Below are positions 1 to 9,742 of a stretch of DNA of 45,726 nucleotides, one piece after another. The notes under the pieces were generated by a model, which was not told where the DNA came from, ran no database searches, and saw nothing but the letters and a program-made list of their open reading frames with translations. Both the position numbers and the translations under genes were made by a program. This DNA comes from Sandaracinaceae bacterium (GTDB lineage Bacteria; Myxococcota_A; Polyangia; Polyangiales; Sandaracinaceae), in assembly GCA_040218145.1 (NCBI GenBank), contig JAVJQK010000069.1, positions 1-45,726 of the forward strand, in the 5' to 3' direction. Each line of letters begins with the position of its first letter. Positions within the stretch are counted from its first letter, which is position 1.

Positions 1-380
1 CTCCGCCTCCGCCTCCGCCTCCGCCTCCGCCTCCGCCTCCGCCTCCGCCTCCGCCTCCGCCTCCGCCTCCGCCTCCGCCTCCGCCTCCGCCTCCGCCTCC
101 GCCTCCGCCTCCGCCTCCGCTTGCCACTCCCGCCCGCCTCCGCTTGCCGCTCCCGCCCCCGCCCGCCTCCGCTTGCCGCTCCCGCCCCCGCCCGCCTCCG
201 CTTGCCGCTCCCGCTCCCGCTTCCGCCTCCGCCTCCGCCTCCGCTCCCGCGTGCCGCCTCCGCTCCCGCCCCCGCTCCCGCCCCCGCTCCCGCTCCCGCC
301 TCCCCCCTCCCGCTCCCCCCTCCCGCTCCCGCCTCCCGCGCCCGCCTCCCGCCTCCCCCTCCCCCTCCCGCGCCCGCTCC
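1..380. repeat. CTCCGC hexamer tandem array with degenerate 23-29 bp repeats
   Basis: Bases 1-120 are twenty perfect copies of CTCCGC, and the array starts at the window edge, so its true length is unknown. It passes into longer units that begin TTGCC(G/A)CTCCCGCC and end GCCTCCGC: a 23-base unit at 121 and 29-base units at 144 and 173. From about 202 it decays into CTCCGC/CTCCCGC mixtures up to about 380. Translated frames give only Pro/Arg/Ser/Ala-rich low-complexity peptides with no domain, so I treat it as non-coding satellite-like DNA. It could also be the end of a low-complexity gene that begins outside the window. Confidence 0.93.
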
Positions 381-1086
381 GGCTCCCGCTCGTCGACGCG
401 CCCACGCCGAGCCGCGCGGCCGCCGCTCGACGACCCCGCTCAGGCCGCCGCGCTGACGTCGCCCAGCACCGCGGGCGCGGGGGCGGCGCGCGCGTCCGCG
501 GTCCCGCAAACCTCTCGAAGCGCGATCGGCGCCACCACGATGACGCGCGCGACCCGGTGAGGCGCCACGGGCCGTGCGTGGTGGCGCCGCCCGAAGCCGT
601 CGATTCCGATCCGCCACCCGTCGAGGCGGCCCGAAGACGGCCGATTCCCGATTCCCGCGCGCGTCGGTCGCTCGAAACCGACGAGACGGTGTCTCGAGGC
701 TCACCGAGGTCCGCCGAGACGCACCGAGGAGCCTCCTCGCGGGGCCTCGAGGGTCGCGAGATCGCTCTTCGGGGCGCCAGGCACGTGCCCGGAGGCACCT
801 CGAGGAGCCCGAAGTCCCGATTCGGCCCGCCTCCAGGTCGCCGCGATCGCACCTCGCCCACTTCACCCGGACCGCGGGGCGCCGCGGATCGAGAAGTTCT
901 TCGTTCGAGTCCACCGCCACGCGGCGCACGCAGTCCTCCTGAACGGACACGCGCCGCGAAGCGCGGGCTCGGGACGACGACGAGGATCACCGAGGGGCTC
1001 GCGACCTCCGCGGAGGGGATCGAGGCGCGTCAGGTGACGTCGAGGCTGAGCCTGGCCGCCAGCCCACGGCGCGCCAAGCTCCCCCG
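381..1086. other. Gene-poor stretch, no recognisable gene
   Basis: About 700 bases between the hexamer array and the ybaK-like gene. Open frames cross it on both strands, but they are Arg/Pro/Ser-rich, match no family I recognise and begin inside the repeat array. The only structure I can point to is short inverted repeats (for example 561-588, GGCACGTGCC at 780-789 and CCTCCGCGGAGG at 1005-1016) and many CGAGG/CTCGAG words. The promoter of the ybaK-like gene should lie in its last 100 bases, but I see no clear -35/-10 pair. Confidence 0.6.
561..588. repeat. 8-bp perfect inverted repeat (hairpin)
   Basis: GGCGCCAC at 561-568 pairs exactly with GTGGCGCC at 581-588 across a 12-base loop. The same GGCGCCAC word occurs again at 529-536. 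No T-run follows on either strand, so this is not a standard intrinsic terminator. It may be a protein-binding palindrome or simply a product of GC-rich sequence. Confidence 0.4.
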
Positions 1087-1566
1087 ATGGGCAAGGTGAT
1101 CAAGACCAACGCCGCGCGGCTGCTCGATCAGCGGGGCGTCTCGTACGAGGTCCGCGAGTACGAGGTCGATCTCGAGGACCTCTCGGCGCCGACGGTGGCG
1201 GCGAAGGTCGGGCTCGCGCCGGCGCAGGTCTTCAAGACGCTGGTGGCGCGCGGGGATCGCAACGGGCCGTGCTTCGCCCTCGTGGCGGCCGACGCCGAGC
1301 TGGACCTGAAGGCGCTCGCGAAGGCGCGCGGTGACCGGAAGGTCGCGCTGGTCGCCCTGAAGGAGGTGGAGCCGCTGACCGGCTACATCCGCGGAGGCGT
1401 GACCGTGCTGGGGGCGAAGAAGCGCTTCCCCGTGGTGGCGGACGCGTCCTTCGTGGGCTCCGATCGCGTCGCGGTCAGCGCCGGCGTGCGCGGCGCGCAG
1501 CTCGTGCTCGACCCGAGAGACTACGTGCGCGTCACCGAGGCGACGCTCGCGCCCATCCAGCGCTGA
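1087..1566 (+). CDS. ybaK: YbaK/EbsC-family aminoacyl-tRNA deacylase
   Basis: This 159-residue protein matches the single-domain YbaK/EbsC family, whose members hydrolyse Cys mischarged onto tRNA(Pro) in the cytoplasm. The N-terminus (KTNAARLLDQ) is the usual start of the family. The conserved lysine lies in QVFKTLV at about residue 50, and the C-terminal part carries the glycine-rich GGVTVLGAKK segment and the SAGVRG motif. Length is normal for the family. The ATG at 1087 is the only start that fits the family N-terminus. It stands alone: 90 bases separate it from frmA on the same strand. Substrate preference (Cys-tRNA(Pro) or another mischarged tRNA) cannot be read from the sequence. Confidence 0.92.
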   Translation: MGKVIKTNAARLLDQRGVSYEVREYEVDLEDLSAPTVAAKVGLAPAQVFKTLVARGDRNGPCFALVAADAELDLKALAKARGDRKVALVALKEVEPLTGYIRGGVTVLGAKKRFPVVADASFVGSDRVAVSAGVRGAQLVLDPRDYVRVTEATLAPIQR

Positions 1567-1628
1567 TCTGCGGCCCGCGCGCTGCGCTGTGACGGAGCCC
1601 GCAGCGCCGGGAGCGTCGCGGCTGGTAG

Positions 1629-2767
<1,139 letters not shown>

Positions 2768-2768
<1 letters not shown>

Positions 2769-3598
2769 TGAAGTCCACCAAGAAATGGCGCGCCTTCGGG
2801 GGCACGCAACACTGGTGCGAGCACACCTCCGACGCGTGCGGCGGCGACATGGCGCTGAGCGTGTTCGTGCCGCCGGGCGACGGGCCGTTCCCGGTCGTCA
2901 CCTTCCTCTCGGGGCTGACGTGCACGGCGGAGAACTTCACCACGAAGGCGGGCGCGCAGCGCGTCGCGGCGGAGCTCGGGCTGATCGTGGTCGCGCCCGA
3001 CACGAGCCCCCGCGGCGCCGGCTACGCGGGCGAGGACGACGACTGGGACTTCGGCACCGGGGCGGGCTTCTACGTCGACGCCACCGAGGCGCCGTGGTCC
3101 GCGCGCTACCGCATGTTCACGTACGTCACCGAGGAGCTGCCCGCCCAGATCGACGCGGCGTTCCCCACCAAGGGGCCGTCGCATCGCGCGATCTTCGGCC
3201 ACTCGATGGGCGGCCACGGCGCGCTGGTGATCGGGCTGCGTCAGCCCGCGCGATGGCGCAGCGTCTCGGCGCTCGCGCCGATCGTCGCGCCCAGCCAGGT
3301 GCCGTGGGGCGAGAAGGCGTTCGCGGGCTACCTCGGCGACGACCGCGAGGCGTGGCGGCGCTACGACGCGACCGAGCTGGTCCGGGAGACGCAGCGCGCC
3401 GACACCTTGCTCATCGATCAGGGCACGGCCGACTCGTTCCTGGAGCGCGAGCTGAAGCCGGAGCTGTTCCAGAAGGCCTGCGCCGACGCGGGCCAGCCGC
3501 TGACGCTGCGCATGCAGGACGGCTACGACCACAGCTACTACTTCATCGCGACCTTCGTCGAAGACCACCTGCGCCACCACGCCGCGCACCTGGCCTGA
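2768..3598 (+). CDS. frmB: S-formylglutathione hydrolase
   Basis: Hydrolyses S-formylglutathione to formate and glutathione, completing the pathway begun by the upstream dehydrogenase. It is a 276-residue alpha/beta-hydrolase of the esterase D family. The nucleophile elbow is GHSMGG (Ser146); the acid lies in the IDQGTADSF region and the catalytic His in GYDHSYYF near the C-terminus. Other family hallmarks are FLSGLTCTAENF and PDTSPRG. The ATG at 2768 shares one base with the frmA stop. The downstream gene is convergent, so this is the end of a two-gene operon. Confidence 0.96.
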
Positions 3599-3636
3599 GC
3601 GCCACCGCGCGGCTGGATCACGGAGGCCGCCTGGCG

Positions 3637-5895
3637 TCACGCGGCCGGGGACCAGCCCGACGCGTCGCGGCGGTAGCCCAGCGCGCGCAGGACGCGGTCG
3701 AGGCGCTTCTGCGGCACGCCGAGCCAGCTGCGGACCTGCGCCGGCAGCGCGAAGGGGGGCTCGAGCGGGCCGAGCGCCTCGAGCACGCGCTCCACGAGAT
3801 CGGCGCGGACGGCCTGCGGTCCGAGGGGCACGAAGCCGAGGGCGGGGGCGAGCGCCGCGCTGCGTTTGTCCACCGGGTAGGAGACCGCGCCGGGCTTCGG
3901 CAGACGCGCGTCTCGCTCGGCGAGCGCGACGAGCAGGGCGCGGCGGGCGAGGGCCTCGCTCGTCAAGAGCGGGCGCGCGTACACGCTGTGCTGGCCGAGC
4001 ACGACGCCACGCTCGGCGAGCGCCGCGCGCTCCGTGGGATCGAGCGCCGCGAGCTGCGGCGCCGCGTCGTCGGCGAGCACGGTGCCCAGGCCGATGCGCA
4101 GCTGGTAGAGCAGGCCGCGCAGCGCGCCCTCCGCGTCGGCGTCGTCGAGGGGCGCCCACAGCGCCGCCGCCCAGTCCTTCGCGAACGCGTGCAGGCGGCG
4201 CTCGAGGCGCGCGCGGGCCCCGGCGCCGAGGTCCTCGGGGAGCTCCGGTCTCGCCTCGGGGGCGTGACGCTCGCGGCCGCGCACCAGCGCGCCGACGCGG
4301 GCGCCGCGGAAGGTGATCACGCCGGCGGCGTCGACGTCGAAGTCCTCGTGTGGCGCCTCGATGGCGTCGTCGACCCAGCGGCGGCTCGCCGCGTCTTCGT
4401 CCTCGCGCGCGTCCTCGAGCATCCCGCGGAGCTGCGCGAACGGGCCGCTCGCCGGGGTGGGATCGATCTTCGCGCGCGAGCGCTTCTTGCCGATCTCCAC
4501 GAAGCGCTCGACCAGCCGCTGGTGCAGCGCGTCACCGAGCCGATCCTCGATGGCGCGGGTGCGCTCCTGCCAGCGGGCGGCGTCCTCGAGCCACCCCGCG
4601 CGATGGCTGACGTATGTCCAGACGCGGATGGCCGAGAGCCGCGCGGTCAGGCCGTCGACCTCTCCGTCCACGCGGTCGATGCGCTCGACCTGCGCCGCGA
4701 CCCACCCCGGATCGAGCCGGCCATGGTCGACGAGCTGGACGTAGATCTCCCCGAGCAGCGAGACGTGTCGAGCGAGCAGCAGCTTGCGGAAGTCCGGGAC
4801 CTGACAGACCTCCCAGAGGAGCGCGACCCGGTCGGGCGAGGTGGCGCGCTCTCGCACGGGATCTTGCGCCGACAGGGCGCGCAGCGCGTCGAAGTCGTCC
4901 GCGCGCTCGACCCGCTCGAACGCCTCGCTCGGGGGCGGGGCCGACAGCGACCCGATCAGCGCCTCGGGGCTCTCGAAGTCGAGCGCCGCGCTCCGCCACA
5001 CCAGGCGCCGCACGGCGGGGAAGCGGTGCTCCTCGATCGCGCGCACCACGCGCTCGTCCAGCGCGGGCAGCGGGTTGAGCGTGCCGAAGGACCCGTCGCG
5101 CTTGTAGCGCCCGGCCCGCCCCGCGATCTGCGCCAGCTCCGGCGCGGCGAGGTAGCGCTGGTCCTTGCCGTCGAACTTGCGCAGCGAGGCGAACGCGACG
5201 TGGTCGACGTCGAGGTTCAGGCCCATGCCGATCGCGTCGGTGGCCACGATGTACTGCACCTCGCGGGCCTGATAGAGGGCGACCTGGGCGTTCCGCGTGC
5301 GCGGGGACAGCGCGCCGAGCACCACCGCGGCGCCGCCCCGGCGCGCCTTCAGCCGGGCCGCGAGCGCGTAGACCTCGTCGGCGCTGAAGGCGACGACCGC
5401 GGTGCGCGGCGGCAGCCCGCCGAGCCCGCTCCGGCCCGTGTGCCGCAGCTGGGAGAAGCGCATCTGGCGACGGAGGTCCGCGTCGGGCAGCAGCGCCCGC
5501 CCGATCGGCGCCATCGTGTCCGCGCCGAGGAACCACGTCTCGCGCCGGCCTCGCAGCCTGAGCAGCCGGTCGGTGAAGACGTGCCCGCGCTCGCGATGCG
5601 CGGCGAGCTGGATCTCGTCGACGGCGACGAAGTCCACCACGCGCTCGGTCGGCATCGCCTCGACCGTGCACACCCAGTACCGCGCGCGCGGCGGGGTGCG
5701 CTTCTCCTCGCCCGTGACGAGGGCCACCGCGGCCTCGCCGATCTGCGCGGTGATCCGGTCGTAGACCTCACGCGCCAGCAGGCGCAGCGGCAGCCCGATC
5801 ATGCCCGAGTCGTGCTCGAGCATGCGCTCCACCGCGCGGTGCGTCTTCCCGGTGTTGGTGGGCCCGAGCGCCAGGGTGAGCTCGGCGTCCGACAC
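3637..5895 (-). CDS. SUV3-like DEAD/DExH-box RNA helicase
   Basis: A 752-residue superfamily 2 helicase. Motif I is GPTNTGKTH (11-19) with the SUV3-type NTGKT Walker A; motif II is DEIQ (93-96). Motif V is ATDAIGMGLNL (218-228) and motif VI is QIAGRAGR (256-263). The Walker A form, the DEIQ box and the SUV3-type segment after motif VI place it with the mitochondrial SUV3/bacterial SUV3-like helicases, which unwind RNA or RNA/DNA with a 3'-5' exonuclease such as PNPase. The long region beyond about 400 is probably the family's helical C-terminal part, with Arg/Ala-rich low-complexity stretches. It begins with GTG at 5895 without a clear Shine-Dalgarno. It converges on frmB and appears to stand alone. 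The RNA role is inferred from the family. Confidence 0.85.
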   Translation of the reverse strand: MSDAELTLALGPTNTGKTHRAVERMLEHDSGMIGLPLRLLAREVYDRITAQIGEAAVALVTGEEKRTPPRARYWVCTVEAMPTERVVDFVAVDEIQLAAHRERGHVFTDRLLRLRGRRETWFLGADTMAPIGRALLPDADLRRQMRFSQLRHTGRSGLGGLPPRTAVVAFSADEVYALAARLKARRGGAAVVLGALSPRTRNAQVALYQAREVQYIVATDAIGMGLNLDVDHVAFASLRKFDGKDQRYLAAPELAQIAGRAGRYKRDGSFGTLNPLPALDERVVRAIEEHRFPAVRRLVWRSAALDFESPEALIGSLSAPPPSEAFERVERADDFDALRALSAQDPVRERATSPDRVALLWEVCQVPDFRKLLLARHVSLLGEIYVQLVDHGRLDPGWVAAQVERIDRVDGEVDGLTARLSAIRVWTYVSHRAGWLEDAARWQERTRAIEDRLGDALHQRLVERFVEIGKKRSRAKIDPTPASGPFAQLRGMLEDAREDEDAASRRWVDDAIEAPHEDFDVDAAGVITFRGARVGALVRGRERHAPEARPELPEDLGAGARARLERRLHAFAKDWAAALWAPLDDADAEGALRGLLYQLRIGLGTVLADDAAPQLAALDPTERAALAERGVVLGQHSVYARPLLTSEALARRALLVALAERDARLPKPGAVSYPVDKRSAALAPALGFVPLGPQAVRADLVERVLEALGPLEPPFALPAQVRSWLGVPQKRLDRVLRALGYRRDASGWSPAA

Positions 5896-5937
5896 GGGAG
5901 GAGCTTAGGGTGCGTCCGTCTCCACGCCAGCCGGAGA

Positions 5938-8082
5938 TCAGCGCGAGAGCAGGTACGCCTCCAGGTCGCGGAGCGCCGGCTCGTCCAGGCCCTGCGTGAC
6001 GCCGTGGCGATCGTCCGGGTTCCGGTCGACCAGCACGTCGCGCAGGGTCGCGGCCGAGCCGTCGTGGAGATACGGCGCGCTGCGCCAGAGCCCGCGCAGG
6101 GAGGGCGTGTCCAGGCCCACCAGAGGGCCGCCCATGCGCTGGCCGCTCGCCTCGCCGAGCGTGCCCACGTCGTGCAGGACCGGGGCGCCGTCGACGAACG
6201 CGCTGTCGGTGAAGTCGGGCCCGGCGTGGCAGCCGTCGCAGCCGGACGCGCGGAACACGGCCTCTCCCCGCGAGGCGGTCGCGGCGTCCGCTCGGTGGGG
6301 GCTCTCCCCGTACTCGCCGAGGCTGCGCACGTAGCTGGCGAGGGCGTCCAGCTCCCGGCTGAGCCCGGCCTTCGGGGCGCCGAGCGGGGCGTCTCGGCCG
6401 TCCGCGTGGAAGTCGTCGTCGCTGAGAAAACCGGCCCCGCCCTGACCGTCGCGGATGTCGTGCTCGAAGTCCTGCACCTCGTCGAAGTTCGCCGACCAGT
6501 GGAGCGGCGCGGCGCCGGCTCGCCCCCGCAGCGAGATCGTGTCGCGCACGCCCTCGCCGCGCTGCGTGAAGTCCCAGCTCAGCCCGTCGCTCTCACCGTC
6601 CAGGTGACAGCTCGCGCACGAGAGGTAGCGCGTGCGGCTCATGCGCGGATCGCGGCTGCGGTAGAAGACGCGCTTGCCCTCCAGCACGTCGGGCGCGAGC
6701 GGCTCCACCGCGGTCGTCGAGATCTCGGCCGACAGCGCGGGCTCCCGCGACAGGTCGGACACGTCGTAGACGCGCACGGAGCGTGACAGGAAAGCGTGCA
6801 CGAAGAGAGTGGCGCCGTCGTCGGAGAGCGCGAGCCCCTGCGGCGCCTCCCCCACGTCGTCGATGCTCGAGAGGGTGAAGAAGTCGAAGCCGTCCGCCAC
6901 CACGACGGTCTGGGCCCCCTGCATCGCGAGGTAGAGCCGGTCGCCCAGGGGCGAGAAGACGCCGGCCGAGGCGCGGTCGAGGTCGTCGAACGAGTGGCGG
7001 AAGCTGTCGCGCGCCGGCTCGCTCGGCGCACCGATCAACACCTCGCCCAGCGCGGCGCGCGCGGTCGTCTGGCTCGTCAGATCCTCGCCCGTGCGGAAGC
7101 GGCCCGTCACGACGTTGGCCTTGAGGCTCGGGATCACCACGCGACCTCCGTCCGGGGTGGGGACCAGCGCGTCGAGGAAGCTGAGCACGCCGCTGTTGTC
7201 GGTGTCGCTGTCGAGGCCCTCCTGACGCGGCAGGAGCGTCTCGCCGGTGAGCGACAGCGCCGCAGGATCCGACGCGTCGACGGTGGTGACCCGCGCGCCC
7301 TCGAGCGTGGAGCGCCAGCGCGAGGTCACGAGCGTGCCCTCTCGGTTCATCGCCATGCCGCGCGGCTCGGGCCCCACCGCGATCCGGTCGCGCTCTCGCC
7401 CCTCGAGGTCGACGCTCACGACGAAGCCCGTGCGGAGCGCGACGAAGAAGCCGCCTCCGCGCGGGTCCGCGAGGACCGACCAGGGCTCGCTGCCCGCCTC
7501 GAAGTCCACCACCCTCCGCGCCTCGCCCTCGCGGCTCAACAGGTGCAGGGTCGCGTCCCCCTGGCAGGCCACGGCGAGCACGTCCCCGCTCACCGCGAGC
7601 GCGCGCGGTCGATCCCCCACCTCCACCTCTCGCTCGAGCGCGGGCGGCTCGACGCGGAACACGGCCACGCGGTCGGCGTCGGGGCTGACCACCCAGCCTC
7701 GGTCCCCTTCGACATGGATGGGGCTCGAGCGGGTAGGGCGCGGGTCCGAGGGCCGGAAGACGACCGTCACCGCGTGCGTCGCCTCCGCCCGCGCCGCGCC
7801 CCGCGTCACCGTCACGCCGATCACGCGCGCGCCGACGTGGTCCCAGGCGTGGCACGCCTCGTCGCCCTCGGCGGTGACTCCGTCGCCGAGCGTCCAGCGC
7901 GCCTCGCCCTCGCCCGCGTACCGCGCGCGGAAACACGCCCGCTCCCGCGCGAAGGGGTGGGTCGGTCCCTCGATGACGACGCGCAGCGGCGGCGCCGCGT
8001 CGGGCGTCGCGCTCGGGGCGGGATCGCACGCCGCGATCAGGACGGCGGCGCTCACGATGAGGAAGCGCCGCACGCGCCTCAC
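5938..8082 (-). CDS. Di-haem cytochrome c peroxidase-like lipoprotein with N-terminal beta-propeller
   Basis: A predicted exported lipoprotein (lipobox AAVLIAAC near residue 20). The order is: a PKD-like domain (about 30-115, with WTLGDG), a YVTN-like beta-propeller (about 125-460), then a di-haem domain. Haem motifs are CASCH (about 490) and CDGCH (about 615), followed by the APYLHDGS loop seen in MauG/CcpA-type peroxidases. I chose the GTG at 8082 because it overlaps the stop of the upstream lipoprotein gene (GTGA) and leaves a clean signal peptide; longer frames upstream have no signal. It probably acts at the outer membrane or surface in electron transfer or oxidation; the substrate is unknown. 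A second gene of the same architecture lies at 42307-44007. Confidence 0.86.
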   Translation of the reverse strand: MRRVRRFLIVSAAVLIAACDPAPSATPDAAPPLRVVIEGPTHPFARERACFRARYAGEGEARWTLGDGVTAEGDEACHAWDHVGARVIGVTVTRGAARAEATHAVTVVFRPSDPRPTRSSPIHVEGDRGWVVSPDADRVAVFRVEPPALEREVEVGDRPRALAVSGDVLAVACQGDATLHLLSREGEARRVVDFEAGSEPWSVLADPRGGGFFVALRTGFVVSVDLEGRERDRIAVGPEPRGMAMNREGTLVTSRWRSTLEGARVTTVDASDPAALSLTGETLLPRQEGLDSDTDNSGVLSFLDALVPTPDGGRVVIPSLKANVVTGRFRTGEDLTSQTTARAALGEVLIGAPSEPARDSFRHSFDDLDRASAGVFSPLGDRLYLAMQGAQTVVVADGFDFFTLSSIDDVGEAPQGLALSDDGATLFVHAFLSRSVRVYDVSDLSREPALSAEISTTAVEPLAPDVLEGKRVFYRSRDPRMSRTRYLSCASCHLDGESDGLSWDFTQRGEGVRDTISLRGRAGAAPLHWSANFDEVQDFEHDIRDGQGGAGFLSDDDFHADGRDAPLGAPKAGLSRELDALASYVRSLGEYGESPHRADAATASRGEAVFRASGCDGCHAGPDFTDSAFVDGAPVLHDVGTLGEASGQRMGGPLVGLDTPSLRGLWRSAPYLHDGSAATLRDVLVDRNPDDRHGVTQGLDEPALRDLEAYLLSR

Positions 8083-9704
8083 TCCTCGCAGGCGACGGTG
8101 GTGAACGTCGCGCCGAACGTGGACGCCGTCGCGTTGCCGTTCAGATCCGTCACGCCCCCCGCCGGGACGGTCAGCGTGTACTCCGTGGCTGGCGACAACG
8201 GGTGCGTCGGCCACAGGTTGACCACGCCCTCTTGCCCCGAGAGGTGCGCCTGCACGACGCGCCCGCTCTCGGTCTCGCGGAGGAGCACCGAGCCGGCCCA
8301 GACGCTGTTCATCTCCACGAACTCGTCGAAGGTCAGCCCGATCCGGGTGCTCAGCGGCTGATCGACGGCGCCGTCGGTGGGCACCACCATGTTCACCGCC
8401 GGCCCGCGCGCGTCGACCGCCTCGAACATGGGCATGATCGCGCTCGCCTGTCCGGCCACCGCGTCGTCGTCCACGCTCACCAGCGCGACGTTCCCGAAGG
8501 GCGTGACCGTGTCGAGGTCCCCGGTCAGCTCGAAGCGGCGAAGGAGAACGGGCGCGCTCGGATCGCGCACGTCGATCGCCGCGCCGTAGTCGCTCAGCCC
8601 GACGTAGGCGACGCCCTCCTTGAGGTAGACATAGCCGCCGTCTCCGTCCGGGGCGTCGAAGTCACCGACGAAGGCCGGCGCGAACGGGTCGCGCACGTCG
8701 AAGATGGCCAGCCCTCCGCCGATGCCGATCCGCGGGTGGTAGGCGTAGCCGCCGCTGACGTGTCCGAAGTACGCGGGGAGGGGCACCGGGCGCTCGAGTC
8801 GGTCCTCGTCGCCGTTCGTGATGGTCCAGCGCCCGCCCGGCACGGGGCGCGGGCTCCTCGGGTCGCGCACGTCCACCACCGCGGCGACGCTGCCCTCGCT
8901 CGAGAACGCGTAGAGCCAGTTCCCGATCACGATCACCTGACCGACGCGGAAGAGCGGCTCGGGGAGCCACTGCGCGACGATCTCGGGCGAGGTGGGATCG
9001 CCCGCGTCGATGACGTAGATCCCGTTGTCGGACGCGCCGACGAAGAGATAGGGCGCCTGCCAGAAGACGCTCATCACCACGCGCATGTAGGAGTCCGGGT
9101 AGCGCACGCCCGGGAGCGCGAGATCGGTCACGAGCGCGGGGGCGGTCACGTCGGACGCGTCCCAGATCTGGATCCCCTGGAGGGACGCCACCGCGATCCA
9201 TCGGCCTCCGATGCGCGAGAGCCCGGTGGAGTGCGTCTCGCGGATCTGCGCGTCCAGCACGTTGGCCACGAGCACGGGCGCGCAGGGCGTCGAGATGTCC
9301 CACACCGCGACGCCGCCCCGGCCCCGCTCGTGGGCCCACGGTCGCACGAGGTATCCGTCGAGGAAGAAGCCGGTGTTGTGGTGGTCCTCGTCGGTATCCC
9401 CCATCGGGAGGTACGCGCACGGTTCGCCCAGCTGGTCGGCCGAGAACACCGTCGCCGGGCCGCCCGGACCGCGGGGCGGATCGAAGGCGTCCGGCGCCGG
9501 CATCGGCCCGGCGTCGCCGACCAGGCCGCCGTCGCGCGCGAGGTCACAGCCCGTGACGGGCGGGCCCGCGTCCACGCCCGCGTCTCGACCCGCGTCTCCA
9601 CCCGCGTCGGAGAGGCCGGCGTCTTCGACGGCCGCGTCGGGGGCGTCGCCGCTGCCATCGCAGGCGGCGAGGAGGGGAAGCAGCAGCCAGACGTAGCGCG
9701 GCAC
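8079..9704 (-). CDS. LVIVD-repeat beta-propeller lipoprotein with C-terminal Ig-like domain
   Basis: This 541-residue protein begins with a lipoprotein signal (WLLLPLLAACDG, Cys at about 15) and then a DAG/DAGRDAG-type Asp/Ala/Gly linker. From about 110 to 420 it has repeated blades of the form GGVAVWDIS, GIQIWDASD, GIYVIDAGDP and AAIDVRDPSAP. These are LVIVD-type propeller blades. The last 100 residues (from VVPTDGAVDQPLSTRI to LNGNATASTF) resemble an SbsA/Big_5-type Ig-like domain. It starts with GTG at 9704. Its stop overlaps the start of the di-haem lipoprotein gene, so the two are almost certainly co-translated and may form one surface complex. The binding target is not evident. Confidence 0.82.
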   Translation of the reverse strand: MPRYVWLLLPLLAACDGSGDAPDAAVEDAGLSDAGGDAGRDAGVDAGPPVTGCDLARDGGLVGDAGPMPAPDAFDPPRGPGGPATVFSADQLGEPCAYLPMGDTDEDHHNTGFFLDGYLVRPWAHERGRGGVAVWDISTPCAPVLVANVLDAQIRETHSTGLSRIGGRWIAVASLQGIQIWDASDVTAPALVTDLALPGVRYPDSYMRVVMSVFWQAPYLFVGASDNGIYVIDAGDPTSPEIVAQWLPEPLFRVGQVIVIGNWLYAFSSEGSVAAVVDVRDPRSPRPVPGGRWTITNGDEDRLERPVPLPAYFGHVSGGYAYHPRIGIGGGLAIFDVRDPFAPAFVGDFDAPDGDGGYVYLKEGVAYVGLSDYGAAIDVRDPSAPVLLRRFELTGDLDTVTPFGNVALVSVDDDAVAGQASAIMPMFEAVDARGPAVNMVVPTDGAVDQPLSTRIGLTFDEFVEMNSVWAGSVLLRETESGRVVQAHLSGQEGVVNLWPTHPLSPATEYTLTVPAGGVTDLNGNATASTFGATFTTVACEE

Positions 9705-9742
9705 GCGGGGAGAGTAGCGAGTCGCGCCGCGCGGAACAGCGT

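Noticed and set aside
895-920. GTTCGAGTCC word like a tRNA T-loop.
   Set aside because: The flanking five bases do not pair to form a T-stem and no anticodon or acceptor arm fits around it.
173-1099. Possible 308-codon gene beginning in the CTCCGC array.
   Set aside because: Starts inside satellite sequence, encodes Arg/Pro/Ser-rich peptide without similarity and overlaps the ybaK-like start.
2785-6786. Very long forward open frame opposite the SUV3-like helicase and haem lipoprotein genes.
   Set aside because: Its translation is Arg/Ala/Gly-rich with no domain, while the opposite strand encodes clear helicase and haem motifs. Long antisense frames are expected in such GC-rich DNA.
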